A stretch of DNA of 64,000 nucleotides from Chitinophagales bacterium (GTDB taxonomy: Bacteria > Bacteroidota > Bacteroidia > Chitinophagales > Saprospiraceae), in assembly GCA_022360175.1 (NCBI GenBank), contig JAKSDI010000150.1:1-64000 (forward strand), in the 5' to 3' direction. Below the pieces are notes generated by a model. That model did not search any database. It was not told where the DNA came from and was given only the letters and a program-made list of their open reading frames with translations. Shown here piece by piece: positions 24,561 to 32,927 of this stretch. The translations under genes were made by a program, and so were the position numbers. Position 1 is the first letter of the stretch. Each line of letters opens with the position of its first letter.

Positions 24561-24587
24561 ACGATTCAATTATGCAAGATAATCCAA

Positions 24588-24595
24588 TACTTTTG
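24588..24595 (+). promoter_or_regulatory. -7 box (TACTTTTG) of the membrane regulator gene
   Basis: TACTTTTG lies 4 bases (cgaa) before the ATG at 24600, so the transcript would be leaderless, as for gyrB. Confidence 0.5.
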
Positions 24596-24599
24596 CGAA

Positions 24600-25490
24600 A
24601 TGAGTTGTAGATATTTCAAATCCATTTTGCTTGTTTTTATAAGTATATTTTCCTCTTCACTTTATGGCTATACTCAGGGAGATAATCATGAACAGCTTAT
24701 TGAAGTGTCGATGAGAATGATTGGTCATAGAGCCTTATTGCTTTCAGGAGATAGCACATCACTCGTATTGCCTATAAGCAAAGAGGAGGACCGCTATAAA
24801 ATCAGCTTTGCATCTGCATTCGAATTCAAGCCTGACGAACTGGTAGCAAGCATCGATAGCGTAATGGTAGAAACCCGGATAGCTAGCAATTATTTAGTAG
24901 AAATAGAGAAATGCGAAACACAGGAGGTGGTTCATAGCTATAAGGCCAGCTTTTTGGATAATCTTGAGATCATCCCCTGTGGTACACGTGCACAACCCAA
25001 AGCCTGCTATAATATATTTTTTACCATCCTTGATGCACACATTAATACTCCTGATACATCCAAAAGAGTCCTTTTAGATAAAGCCAGCATCAATTATTTC
25101 AGTATTATTTTACCTATTATCCTCATCCTATTCGTAGTTGGTGGAGGTTTTTTCTTTGGCAAGAAAAGAAACCTGAATGCTAATCCGAATATCATTTCAA
25201 TAGGAAAATATCGGTTCAATAAGAATAGCATGAAGCTATCACTAGGCAGTGACAATATAGAATTAACTAACAAAGAAGCTGATTTACTCTTTCTGCTTCA
25301 CTCTCATGCCAATACGACTCTTGAGCGCGAAACCATTTTAAATGTTGTATGGGGAGACGATGGAAACTATGTTGGAAGGACTTTAGATGTATTCATATCA
25401 AAGCTTCGAAAAAAACTAGAAGCTGATCCCAGTATAAAAATTACCAATATCCGTGGAATAGGTTATAAGCTTATTATAGAAGTTGTCTAA
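24600..25490 (+). CDS. Membrane-anchored OmpR/PhoB-type winged-helix regulator
   Basis: The 296-residue protein has an N-terminal signal or first membrane segment (about 5-25), a periplasmic part of about 130 residues (26-160), and one membrane helix (about 165-187, IILPIILILFVVGGGFFFG). A cytoplasmic OmpR-type DNA-binding domain (about 200-296) follows: NIELTNKEADLLFLLHSHAN, ETILNVVWGDDGNYVGRTLD, VFISKLRKKLEADPSIKI, and NIRGIGYKLI. There is no receiver domain, so it is a one-component transmembrane regulator, like ToxR/CadC but with the DNA-binding domain at the C-terminus. It is divergent from the S41 lipoprotein, its likely target. The ligand of the periplasmic part is unknown. The start fits the TACTTTTG box 4 bases upstream. 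Confidence 0.88.
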   Translation: MSCRYFKSILLVFISIFSSSLYGYTQGDNHEQLIEVSMRMIGHRALLLSGDSTSLVLPISKEEDRYKISFASAFEFKPDELVASIDSVMVETRIASNYLVEIEKCETQEVVHSYKASFLDNLEIIPCGTRAQPKACYNIFFTILDAHINTPDTSKRVLLDKASINYFSIILPIILILFVVGGGFFFGKKRNLNANPNIISIGKYRFNKNSMKLSLGSDNIELTNKEADLLFLLHSHANTTLERETILNVVWGDDGNYVGRTLDVFISKLRKKLEADPSIKITNIRGIGYKLIIEVV

Positions 25491-25651
25491 AATATCTCAA
25501 TGGTCGCTAAAAGTATCTTTTTCCCCTCCTTTTTATTTTTTTATCGCCCCATAGCGCCACTATGAAGCTCCAAAAAAATATCAATGAGTGCAAAAATCTG
25601 ATTTCAATCGACTCATCAGACATTCTTACACAACTTCATAGAAGTTGAAAA

Positions 25652-25852
25652 TTAAGTAATTATCTTTCTAACTTCTACGGCTATTGCCCCTTGCTTACCT
25701 TCTTCTATTTTAAATACGACCTCATCTCCTTTTTGAACAGGAGTTCTTAATTGGCTTTGGTGTACATAAAACTCTTCTCTTGTTTCCGGCACCCTTATAT
25801 AACCATAGCCTTTTTCTCTAAGATAAAATTGTACAATCCCTTTTTGCATCAT
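25652..25852 (-). CDS. Cold-shock-domain protein
   Basis: The 66-residue protein is a single OB-fold cold-shock domain. RNP1 appears as REKGYGYIRV in place of the usual KGFGFI, and RNP2 as FYVHQSQL in place of VFVHFS. A basic and acidic beta-5 region follows (KGDEVVFKIEEGKQGAIAVEV). Proteins like this bind single-stranded RNA or DNA and act as RNA chaperones in the cytoplasm. The changed aromatic positions (Tyr for Phe) are within family range. The gene is alone and divergent from lpxD. Confidence 0.85.
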   Translation of the reverse strand: MMQKGIVQFYLREKGYGYIRVPETREEFYVHQSQLRTPVQKGDEVVFKIEEGKQGAIAVEVRKIIT

Positions 25853-25869
25853 ATTAATCTACCATTCCT

Positions 25870-25877
25870 TACCTTTG
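25870..25877 (+). promoter_or_regulatory. lpxD promoter -7 box (TACCTTTG)
   Basis: TACCTTTG matches TAnnTTTG, and a TTTG at 25843-25846 lies 23 bases upstream as a possible -33 element. The leader to the lpxD ATG would be about 22-24 bases. Confidence 0.55.
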
Positions 25878-25904
25878 CTTTTATAGTATACAACATGCAA
25901 TTAT

Positions 25905-26837
25905 ATGAAGTTCTCACAGCCCATCCCGATTACAGCTATTGCTGAAAAAATTGGAGCCAAGATTATAGGAAGTAAAAGCCTGATGGCTACAGGTATCAAC
26001 GAAATCCATCAGGTAGAAAAAGGAGATATTACTTTTGTAGATGTCAAGAAATATTTTGATAAATCTTTAAAGTCTGCAGCTTCTGTCATTATTCTAAACG
26101 AAAAGGCAAAATGTCCAAGAGGGAAAGCATTACTCGTTTGTGACAAACCCTTTGATGCCTACAATAGCATCGTCCTAGAACATCGCCCTTTCCAACCACT
26201 CCAACAAGCTCATAGCGAAACTGCCAATATTCACCCAACAGCTATCATTGAACCTAATGTAGCCATTGGCCCACATGTAAGCATTGGTGCTAATACCTAC
26301 ATTCAGGCAAACTGTACCATTGCGGAGCACACTATTATTGGAGAAAACGTCATTATCCACCCTAATACGATTATCGGTTCGGATGCTTTTTATTTTAAGA
26401 AGACAGAGAAAGGATATCACCCCTGGAGATCTGGTGGACGGGTTATTATAGAAAATGATGTACAAATAGGCGCAGGCTGCACTATCAACAAAGGAGTTTC
26501 TGGTGATACCATTATAGGACAGGGAACTAAACTAGACTGCCAGGTACACATAGGCCATGATGTGAAAGTAGGACAACGCTGCTTATTTGCCGCTCAGGTA
26601 GGTATTGGTGGTAATACAGAAATCGGAAACGATGTTATTCTATATGGCCAGGTTGGTGTTGCACAAAATGTAAAAATAGGAGATAAGGTATTGGTATCTG
26701 CTAAATCAGGAGTTTCCAAAAGCCTGGAAGGAGGAAAAGCTTATTTTGGTTACCCAGCAAACGAGTCCAGGATTGTATATCGAGAGCTAGCAGCTTTACG
26801 CCACTTACCGGAGTTTCTTGCCAACTATTATAAATAA
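25905..26837 (+). CDS. lpxD: UDP-3-O-(3-hydroxyacyl)glucosamine N-acyltransferase LpxD
   Basis: LpxD adds the second hydroxyacyl chain to UDP-acyl-glucosamine in lipid A synthesis, at the cytoplasmic face of the inner membrane. The 310-residue protein has the LpxD N-terminal domain (ITAIAEKIGAKIIGS, KGDITFVDVKKYFD). A left-handed beta-helix of hexapeptide repeats follows (about 105-285), including IEPNVAIGPHVSIGANTYI and QVHIGHDVKVGQRC, whose His corresponds to the family catalytic His. The segment DAFYFKKTEKGYHPW is typical of Bacteroidota LpxD-like proteins. The protein is slightly shorter than E. coli LpxD (341). No other lpx gene is adjacent. Its TAA stop lies inside a 36-bp palindrome shared with the next gene. 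Confidence 0.85.
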   Translation: MKFSQPIPITAIAEKIGAKIIGSKSLMATGINEIHQVEKGDITFVDVKKYFDKSLKSAASVIILNEKAKCPRGKALLVCDKPFDAYNSIVLEHRPFQPLQQAHSETANIHPTAIIEPNVAIGPHVSIGANTYIQANCTIAEHTIIGENVIIHPNTIIGSDAFYFKKTEKGYHPWRSGGRVIIENDVQIGAGCTINKGVSGDTIIGQGTKLDCQVHIGHDVKVGQRCLFAAQVGIGGNTEIGNDVILYGQVGVAQNVKIGDKVLVSAKSGVSKSLEGGKAYFGYPANESRIVYRELAALRHLPEFLANYYK

Positions 26838-26867
26838 AAGATAAGGGTTAACCCTTATCTTTTATTT
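26832..26867. terminator. 36-bp perfect palindrome, bidirectional terminator
   Basis: The segment is an exact palindrome (two 18-bp arms meeting at gggtt/aaccc) with T-rich ends on both strands. It contains the stop codons of both convergent genes (TAA at 26835-26837 for lpxD; its minus-strand counterpart at 26855-26857). Confidence 0.8.
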
Positions 26868-27196
26868 ACTCGCTGTGTTTTCAGGATTTTATCGTCTGCA
26901 CCTATCAATTGGATAAGATACATACCGCGAGGAAGATCGCCTATATAGTGGCGTTCGCCTGCATCAGCGCGAAAAGACTTCATTTGGCGTCCTACAAGAT
27001 TGTATACGGCAATCTGTTTTACTACATTATTTTTCGTAACACCTATATACTGGGTAGCAGGATTAGGAAATACTTTTAATTCTATCTTTTCATCATTGTC
27101 AAGCATAGCGATGCTTAAACGATCGCTGAAGCTTGTTTGAGCGCTCACAGCAACAGCGAGGAAAAGAAATAACAACAGGGGTAAAGCTTGCTTCAT
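26855..27196 (-). CDS. Minimal secreted protein with T9SS type A sorting domain
   Basis: The protein has only 113 residues. Residues 1-19 are a signal peptide (ending AVAVSAQ), followed by about 20 residues of linker (SFSDRLSIAMLDNDEKIE). The remaining 75 or so residues are a complete T9SS type A C-terminal domain: KVFPNPATQYIGV, KQIAVYNLVGRQMKSF, GDLPRGMYLIQLIG and a final basic tail. There is almost no passenger. It may export a tiny peptide, be a degraded gene of which only the ends remain, or serve a role in the secretion system itself. It is alone, and converges with lpxD. Confidence 0.8.
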   Translation of the reverse strand: MKQALPLLLFLFLAVAVSAQTSFSDRLSIAMLDNDEKIELKVFPNPATQYIGVTKNNVVKQIAVYNLVGRQMKSFRADAGERHYIGDLPRGMYLIQLIGADDKILKTQRVNKR

Positions 27197-27306
27197 TTAT
27201 CAGTTGGTTTAAGAACTCCGTAATGGCACTTAAAATACATTAATAATTTCAATAATACAAGGTGCAAATTAAGCCTTTATGAAAAAATTAACAGTTTCTA
27301 TATACG

Positions 27307-27341
27307 AAAACTCAGAAAAAGACGATGAAAATCTGAGTTTT
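27307..27341 (-). terminator. Hairpin downstream of thrS (distal)
   Basis: Inverted repeat aaaactcaga (27307-27316) / tctgagtttt (27332-27341), with A and T runs on its outer edges, lies between the thrS 3' end and the small T9SS gene. It probably ends the thrS transcript. Confidence 0.65.
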
Positions 27342-27392
27342 GTAATAGACTCCCTTACTTCATAAAAGGTTGCATTCTTTATTCTAATAATG

Positions 27393-27426
27393 ATCAGAGT
27401 GGATGATGTTACACCTCCACTCTGAT
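27393..27426 (-). terminator. Hairpin directly after thrS
   Basis: Perfect 11-bp stem atcagagtgga (27393-27403) / tccactctgat (27416-27426). It lies 22 bases past the thrS stop. The minus-strand tail is not a strong T-run, so the distal hairpin may do the final termination. Confidence 0.55.
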
Positions 27427-27447
27427 TGTTTTCTTCAACAACTTTTT

Positions 27448-29373
27448 TTAAGAATTAGCAGCTTCTTTAAAATGCTGTGCAAATCCTTCTATAGTCATAG
27501 CTCCAAGGTCTCCTTCTCCCTGGCGTCGTACAGATACATTGCCTGATTCTTTTTCCTGCTCACCAATGATAAGCATGAATGGCACTTTTTTCACTTCTGT
27601 ATCTCTAATTTTTCTACCGATCTTCTCGCTACGATCATCAACATAACCACGAATATCATATGTAGCCAGTTGTTGTTCTATATCTCGAGCATAATCATTG
27701 AATCGGTCACTAATTGGCAGGATAGCAAATTGATCTGGTGTCAGCCATAAAGGGAACTTCCCTCCAGAGTGCTCAATCAAAATACTAATAAAGCGTTCCA
27801 TAGAACCAAATGGTGCCCGGTGTATCATAATAGGGCGATGTGGCTGATTATCTGCACCTGTATACTCCAGTTCGAATCGCTTAGGAAGGTTATAATCTAC
27901 CTGTATAGTACCCAGCTGCCATGAACGCCCTAGTGCATCTTTGATCATGAAATCAAGCTTAGGGCCATAGAAAGCGGCTTCTCCCAGTTCTGTAACTGTA
28001 TTGAGCCCTACTTCCTTAGTAGCATCAATAATCGCCTGTTCTGCATTATTCCAATCTTCCTCTGCGCCAATGTATTTTTCCGGTTTCTCTGGATCACGCA
28101 AGCTAATCTGGGCAGTAAATTCATCAAAGCCCATTTTAGACAGAACCGTCTTAGTCAGATCTAATACACTCAAGAACTCATCCTTAAGCTGTTCTGGAGT
28201 ACAGAAAATATGAGCATCATCCTGAGTAAAACAACGCACTCTTGACAAACCATGCAGCTCTCCACTTTGCTCATAGCGATACACTGTACCAAACTCTGCT
28301 ATACGCAGTGGCAATTCTTTATAGGAATGAGGGCGATGAGCAAAAATCTCACAGTGGTGCGGACAGTTCATTGGTTTCAATAAAAACTCTTCCCCGTCCT
28401 TTGGTGTATTGATTGGGCGGAAGCTATCCTCTCCATACTTTTCCCAGTGGCCGGAAGTCTGGTATAATTCCTTTTTACCGATATGTGGAGTTGTCACTAA
28501 TTGATAACCACGCTTCTCCTGTTCTTCACGCAAGAAATTCATTAGGCGCTCACGTAATTGATTTCCCTTAGGAAGCCACATTGGCAATCCCTGTCCTACT
28601 CTTTCAGAAAACATGAAAAGCCCCAACTCTGCTCCCAGTTTACGGTGATCGCGCTTCTTAGCTTCTTCGATCATTTCCAGGTAGGCAGTCAACTCTTTTT
28701 GCTTAGGGAAAGTAATACCATATACGCGAGTCATCTGCTGACGACTTTCATCACCCTGCCAATAAGCCCCTGCTACATTAGTAAGCTTCACAGCCTTGAT
28801 ATAACTGGTATCTGGCAAGTGAGGCCCCTTACACAAATCAACGAATGCTCCTTGCTGATAAAGGGTAATATCTTCTCCTCCTCTTTTTTCAATCAATTCC
28901 AGCTTGTATTCGTCTCCTTTTTCAGAGAAAAAAGCAATAGCATCTTCTTGAGTGATCGGCTTGCGAACGTATTCATTCTTCTCTCTGGCCAGCTCAACCA
29001 TCTTCTTCTCAATCTTAGGAAAATCATCAGAAGAAATAGTATGTTCACCTGGATCAATATCATAGTAAAAACCATTATCGATTGCAGGCCCCGTACCGAA
29101 CTTAATGCCTGGATATAAAGCCTCTAGTGCTTCTGCCATCAAATGAGCAGACGAGTGCCAAAAAGTCATTTTACCATCCTTGTCGTCCCATGTCAGCAGC
29201 TGAAGCGTAGCATCCGTATCTATTGGGCGCGTGGTATCCCATACCTCGCCATTTACTTTTGCTGAAAGAACTTTTTTTGCCAGTCCGTGGCTGATGGATT
29301 TTGCTACATCCATCGCAGTAGTACCCGCTTCATATTGACGTACGTTGCCGTCCGGGAAAGTGATGTTAATCAT
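27448..29373 (-). CDS. thrS: Threonyl-tRNA synthetase
   Basis: This class II synthetase charges tRNA-Thr. The 641-residue protein is full length. An N-terminal TGS domain spans about 1-61. The second (editing) domain has H73-x3-H77 ([11 protein letters not shown]) and the LCKGPHL C-x3-H pair, which form the site that removes mischarged serine. The catalytic core has the zinc ligand segment [10 protein letters not shown], motif 2-type [16 protein letters not shown], and motif 3-type [17 protein letters not shown]-terminal anticodon-binding domain ends the protein. A TAATTTTG promoter box lies about 95 bases upstream. infC, often next to thrS in other phyla, is not adjacent. Confidence 0.97.
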   Translation of the reverse strand: MINITFPDGNVRQYEAGTTAMDVAKSISHGLAKKVLSAKVNGEVWDTTRPIDTDATLQLLTWDDKDGKMTFWHSSAHLMAEALEALYPGIKFGTGPAIDNGFYYDIDPGEHTISSDDFPKIEKKMVELAREKNEYVRKPITQEDAIAFFSEKGDEYKLELIEKRGGEDITLYQQGAFVDLCKGPHLPDTSYIKAVKLTNVAGAYWQGDESRQQMTRVYGITFPKQKELTAYLEMIEEAKKRDHRKLGAELGLFMFSERVGQGLPMWLPKGNQLRERLMNFLREEQEKRGYQLVTTPHIGKKELYQTSGHWEKYGEDSFRPINTPKDGEEFLLKPMNCPHHCEIFAHRPHSYKELPLRIAEFGTVYRYEQSGELHGLSRVRCFTQDDAHIFCTPEQLKDEFLSVLDLTKTVLSKMGFDEFTAQISLRDPEKPEKYIGAEEDWNNAEQAIIDATKEVGLNTVTELGEAAFYGPKLDFMIKDALGRSWQLGTIQVDYNLPKRFELEYTGADNQPHRPIMIHRAPFGSMERFISILIEHSGGKFPLWLTPDQFAILPISDRFNDYARDIEQQLATYDIRGYVDDRSEKIGRKIRDTEVKKVPFMLIIGEQEKESGNVSVRRQGEGDLGAMTIEGFAQHFKEAANS

Positions 29374-29394
29374 AACTTATTTGCCTTCTTTTAT

Positions 29395-29411
29395 CTCGGA
29401 AATATTCCGAG
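29395..29411 (-). other. Small hairpin in the thrS leader
   Basis: ctcgga (29395-29400) and tccgag (29406-29411) form a 6-bp stem 22 bases upstream of the thrS ATG, inside the predicted 5' UTR. It may affect translation. It is too small to call an operator like that of E. coli thrS. Confidence 0.35.
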
Positions 29412-29464
29412 TTTAATTAAAAGATGATAGATTGCCTATCTTTAGACTATATCCTAAAAAGCTG

Positions 29465-29472
29465 CAAAATTA
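29465..29472 (-). promoter_or_regulatory. thrS promoter -7 box (TAATTTTG)
   Basis: On the minus strand TAATTTTG matches TAnnTTTG exactly and predicts a leader of about 85 bases. The rest of the gap 29473-29683 holds no gene or repeat that I can see. Confidence 0.55.
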
Positions 29473-29683
29473 AGCCTTTTTAGTACTAATCATAAGAGAC
29501 AACTTAATTAATTTCATTCTCTGACTATTAATTTAAGCCAGGATCAAAAAATGATTGGCTCGTTTTTTAGTTTTGCTAATGATAGAAACCCGTTTGGGCT
29601 GAAAAACAGATGCATTAAGTAGGCGGAGCATCAAAGTAAAACACAAGTAAGCCCGTTATTTTTTGATTAGCATCAGGGGGAAT

Positions 29684-31144
29684 ATGCCAGATATTGTAAA
29701 ACAACAGCGACTCCATCTTTTAAAGTTCCTGCTAGCAGGGCTCTTTTTATTGGATATAGGTCATACTTTTCTACAACAATACCATGCCCCTCTGGATGGA
29801 GATTTACCTGCCATCGTTGTACCTGCTCCTGAATACAAAAACATTCTGAAACATCCTTTTGGCGTAAAGGCCATTATGCAGGATACAGCTTATGCTGGGG
29901 TCAACCGTTATTTCGTACACCAGGCGATGTTTCAATACTTCAGGATAGCCCCTCAATGCTTTCAACTTTGGTTTTCTTCAATAGATAGCATATACCTCAC
30001 CAGCGGTATCTTAAAGACTTGCATACACCTTATTTTGATATTATTGCTTGCAGCTTATATCCGCCTTTCCCCACAAGGGGATACATGGCCATTTATCATC
30101 CCAATCCTTTTAGTGGCCCCTTTATTTCAATCGGGAGGTGCCCTGTTTCACATCATGGGGGTAGTAGAACGCTCCCCAACCTATGCTTCCTTTTATGCGG
30201 CGCCACTGATTCCTCTATTGTTATTTTTCAGCCCTGCTTACCTTGCCAGTCAAAATGCATTAAATAGGATAAACCAAAAGCTCAATTTATGGCAGATAGT
30301 TTCATTATTTGCGCTGGCCATCATACTCCCATTCAGCGGCCCTTTAATATCAGGTATTGTTCTCGTTATTAGTGGAGCATCTATGGTTCACAAAATGTTG
30401 CTGAACCGCTCGATTCATGCACCTAGAATAATAAAGCAATGGAGTAACACTTTTCCACCTGCCTATAGCTTACTCTTGGTACTACTAAATGTGCTCTGCC
30501 TTTACTCCTTATACCTTGGCCAGTATAATGCCGAACACGACCAAAGTGTTTCAATCTGGACCCGCTATGCTCTATTGCCTTCTGGATTACTACATCAGTT
30601 GACCAATAAACTTGGCCCTCCTCTTTTGCTGATCATGATATTAATCAATAGCCTGATTATAAAGTATCGCATACAAAGTGAGCAAAACAAAAAGATTTTT
30701 CAACTCCTACAATGGATAGGGCTTTTTTCTCTTTTTTATTTGCTACTACTTCCTTTAGGTGGTTATAGAGAGTATCGTCCATTAATAATACGGCGAGATA
30801 CAATGCTGCCAATATTCATACTCCTGTTTTTTTTCTGGGGCCTTTCGGCAAATTATATCCTCTCTTCCCTTTCGGGGAAAAAGCAGTTGTATTATATCTC
30901 TTTTATAGTAGGATGTTTAATGATCTTTACTTTATCTGATGAACCAAACTATAAAGCCAATCAATGCGAGCGCATGGCTTTAACCACTATTCAACAATCC
31001 TCCACTCCTACCGTCAGGATCGACAAGGCTTGTCATCCTCTTTCATGGATTCCTATTGCCTCACCAGGACAATCCTGGCTCTCATCCGAGTTATTAACAA
31101 TTTGGGGGATAGCAGCGCCAGCACAGCGATATTATCAGGAATAA
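29684..31144 (+). CDS. Polytopic membrane protein of unknown function
   Basis: I chose the ATG at 29684, preceded by cagggggaat, over an upstream in-frame TTG at 29663; this gives 486 residues. The protein has about eleven hydrophobic segments spread over its length, for example LLKFLLAGLFLLDIGHTFL, FLLFFFWGLSANYIL-type and WIGLFSLFYLLLLPLGGYRE, with a larger extracytoplasmic loop near residues 35-105. I see no transporter signature, glycosyltransferase DxD pattern or other motif that I can defend. The topology could suit a glycosyltransferase or polymer-handling membrane protein, but that is speculation. It converges with the double-dehydrogenase gene with a 5-base gap. Confidence 0.7.
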   Translation: MPDIVKQQRLHLLKFLLAGLFLLDIGHTFLQQYHAPLDGDLPAIVVPAPEYKNILKHPFGVKAIMQDTAYAGVNRYFVHQAMFQYFRIAPQCFQLWFSSIDSIYLTSGILKTCIHLILILLLAAYIRLSPQGDTWPFIIPILLVAPLFQSGGALFHIMGVVERSPTYASFYAAPLIPLLLFFSPAYLASQNALNRINQKLNLWQIVSLFALAIILPFSGPLISGIVLVISGASMVHKMLLNRSIHAPRIIKQWSNTFPPAYSLLLVLLNVLCLYSLYLGQYNAEHDQSVSIWTRYALLPSGLLHQLTNKLGPPLLLIMILINSLIIKYRIQSEQNKKIFQLLQWIGLFSLFYLLLLPLGGYREYRPLIIRRDTMLPIFILLFFFWGLSANYILSSLSGKKQLYYISFIVGCLMIFTLSDEPNYKANQCERMALTTIQQSSTPTVRIDKACHPLSWIPIASPGQSWLSSELLTIWGIAAPAQRYYQE

Positions 31145-31149
31145 ATATC

Positions 31150-32922
31150 CTATTTGCTCTGCTTCACGAAGGCATTTGCCAGCATATTAATCTTCAAACG
31201 ATAAGGCACAAACGAACCTAGTATCCGATATAATTTGGGAATTAATCCAGGGATAGCAACCGCTTTCTCATCAAACATCCGTTTTAAACCATAAGCTGCC
31301 ACACCGTCAATACTTTGTTGGGTTAATTTGGATACTCTACCTAATTCTTTATCTCGCTGAGCTACATCCGCATTCGTAAGTACAGCTGCAGGACATAATA
31401 CCGTCACGCTTACATTTGTTTTTTGCAATTCCTTGCGCAGAGATTGGGAAAAAGAATAGACAAACTTTTTAGATGCGGAATAAGTACTTTTATAAGGAAT
31501 ATCAAAAAAGGCCGCCAGGCTAGATACGTTTAGAATATATGCTTTAGATAGCTGCTGCATCTCAGGAAGGAACAAGTGAGTAAGGGCCACCAAGGTCAGC
31601 ATATTCACCTGTAGCTGGCGTGTATAAAAATCGACCGGCCTGGATGCAAATGCTCCAGAATTACCAATTCCTACATTATTGACCAATATATCTACCTGAT
31701 AAGCATTCGACTGGCACCAGTCAAATATTTTTTGAGGGCTATCGGACAATGTCATATCAATACCCAGTGCGTCGAAATTCTGATTGGGATATTGCGACTT
31801 CAATTCATGGAGTGCTGTTTCAAGTACATTATCTTTTAAAGCAACAAGAAGGACATTGAGTCCATTTTCAGCACATTTATCTGCTATACCTCTCCCAATA
31901 CCACTACTGGCACCAGTTATAAGTGTGTAGGTTTTAACTTTCATTTGTCGTTTAACCACGCTAATGTTTTTTTGGATGCCTTCCCGTAAGGGCGTCACCT
32001 GATATCCTAACTCTTTTTGTGCTTTTGCGCTCGACACCTCCCAGGTATACAGATATTTTCTAACCCATCCCGGTGTAATCATGGGTTGTCGCCCAAATCG
32101 TTCTGCCAGAAATAACTGTAACTTACCAAAAGCCAACATAATCGCAAGAGGCATTTTGTAGAGTTGATGCTTTTTGCCAGCCAATTCCCCTATAGTATCA
32201 AACAATTTATGATAAGTCGCATCTTCTCCTCCTAATAAATAGCGTTCGCCACTCCTTCCATTGGCCATCGCCAATAGCTGTCCATTAACAACATCTTCTA
32301 CGAAAACATAGTTTCCAGTAGAATTGCCATCTCCAGGCATAAATTTCCAGCTTCCTTCGGAATATTGCTTGATCAGTTTTGTCACTGAATTGCTCACATT
32401 GAGCGGCCCTGGGCCATATACCCTGGTTGGATTAACGATTACTATATGCTGCCCCTGAGCAGCGTATTCTTTGGCAATAATTTCAGATTTATATTTTGTC
32501 CGTTCATAATCTGTAAAAAAATCTACTTCCCTCTTCGTATCTTCATTTACAGGCCCATCAATTGCAGGCCCTATCACTCCAGCCGTTGATGTTATAACTA
32601 CTTTTTGAACGCCCATTTTACGAGCTGCCTCTAATACATTTACAGTGCCATCTATATTTACTTTTTCAAAAGTATTTCCGGCAGCCCATACACTTGCGAA
32701 AGCTGCCAGATGATAGACTTCTGCTGCACCTTTCATTCCTTTTTCCAGCACTTCGACATCTGACAAATCACCTTTTACTAATTGTATATTCGGATGTGCT
32801 AACTGGTGTGCCTTTTCAGGAGACCTCAGCAAAGTTACCACCTGATGCCCTTCTTCAACGAGTCGCTGAACCAGTAAACCTCCTATAAATCCAGTACCCC
32901 CAGTGACAAAAATCTTTTTCAT
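31150..32922 (-). CDS. Fused NAD-dependent epimerase/short-chain dehydrogenase protein
   Basis: The 590-residue protein holds two dehydrogenase modules. Module 1 (about 1-325) is an extended SDR with VTGGTGFIG at residues 6-14, the catalytic YERTK, and LGGEDATYHKLFDTIGELAG. It resembles HpnA-like or dihydroflavonol-reductase-like epimerases. Module 2 (about 327-590) is a classical SDR with ITGASSGIGRG, NNVGIG and the catalytic YSASK. The join QMKVKTYTLITG is continuous, with a Met that would be the start if the modules were separate genes. Both modules keep their cofactor and catalytic motifs, so both may be active, perhaps on successive steps of one pathway; the substrate is unknown. The CPBP gene ends 5 bases upstream, so the two genes are likely co-transcribed. 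Confidence 0.88.
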   Translation of the reverse strand: MKKIFVTGGTGFIGGLLVQRLVEEGHQVVTLLRSPEKAHQLAHPNIQLVKGDLSDVEVLEKGMKGAAEVYHLAAFASVWAAGNTFEKVNIDGTVNVLEAARKMGVQKVVITSTAGVIGPAIDGPVNEDTKREVDFFTDYERTKYKSEIIAKEYAAQGQHIVIVNPTRVYGPGPLNVSNSVTKLIKQYSEGSWKFMPGDGNSTGNYVFVEDVVNGQLLAMANGRSGERYLLGGEDATYHKLFDTIGELAGKKHQLYKMPLAIMLAFGKLQLFLAERFGRQPMITPGWVRKYLYTWEVSSAKAQKELGYQVTPLREGIQKNISVVKRQMKVKTYTLITGASSGIGRGIADKCAENGLNVLLVALKDNVLETALHELKSQYPNQNFDALGIDMTLSDSPQKIFDWCQSNAYQVDILVNNVGIGNSGAFASRPVDFYTRQLQVNMLTLVALTHLFLPEMQQLSKAYILNVSSLAAFFDIPYKSTYSASKKFVYSFSQSLRKELQKTNVSVTVLCPAAVLTNADVAQRDKELGRVSKLTQQSIDGVAAYGLKRMFDEKAVAIPGLIPKLYRILGSFVPYRLKINMLANAFVKQSK

Positions 32923-32927
32923 TATTA

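Noticed and set aside
28558..29118. 186-residue open frame opposite thrS
   Set aside because: It is a shadow of the thrS coding sequence; the thrS domains on the other strand are unambiguous.
29374..29683. T-box or threonine-specific riboswitch upstream of thrS
   Set aside because: The leader is only about 85 bases and has no T-box sequence or specifier stem; T-boxes are not typical of Bacteroidota.
31930..31960. Frameshift or missing stop between the two dehydrogenase modules
   Set aside because: The join is continuous with no frame change and the linker is plausible; I keep the fusion and list the test for an artefact under findings.
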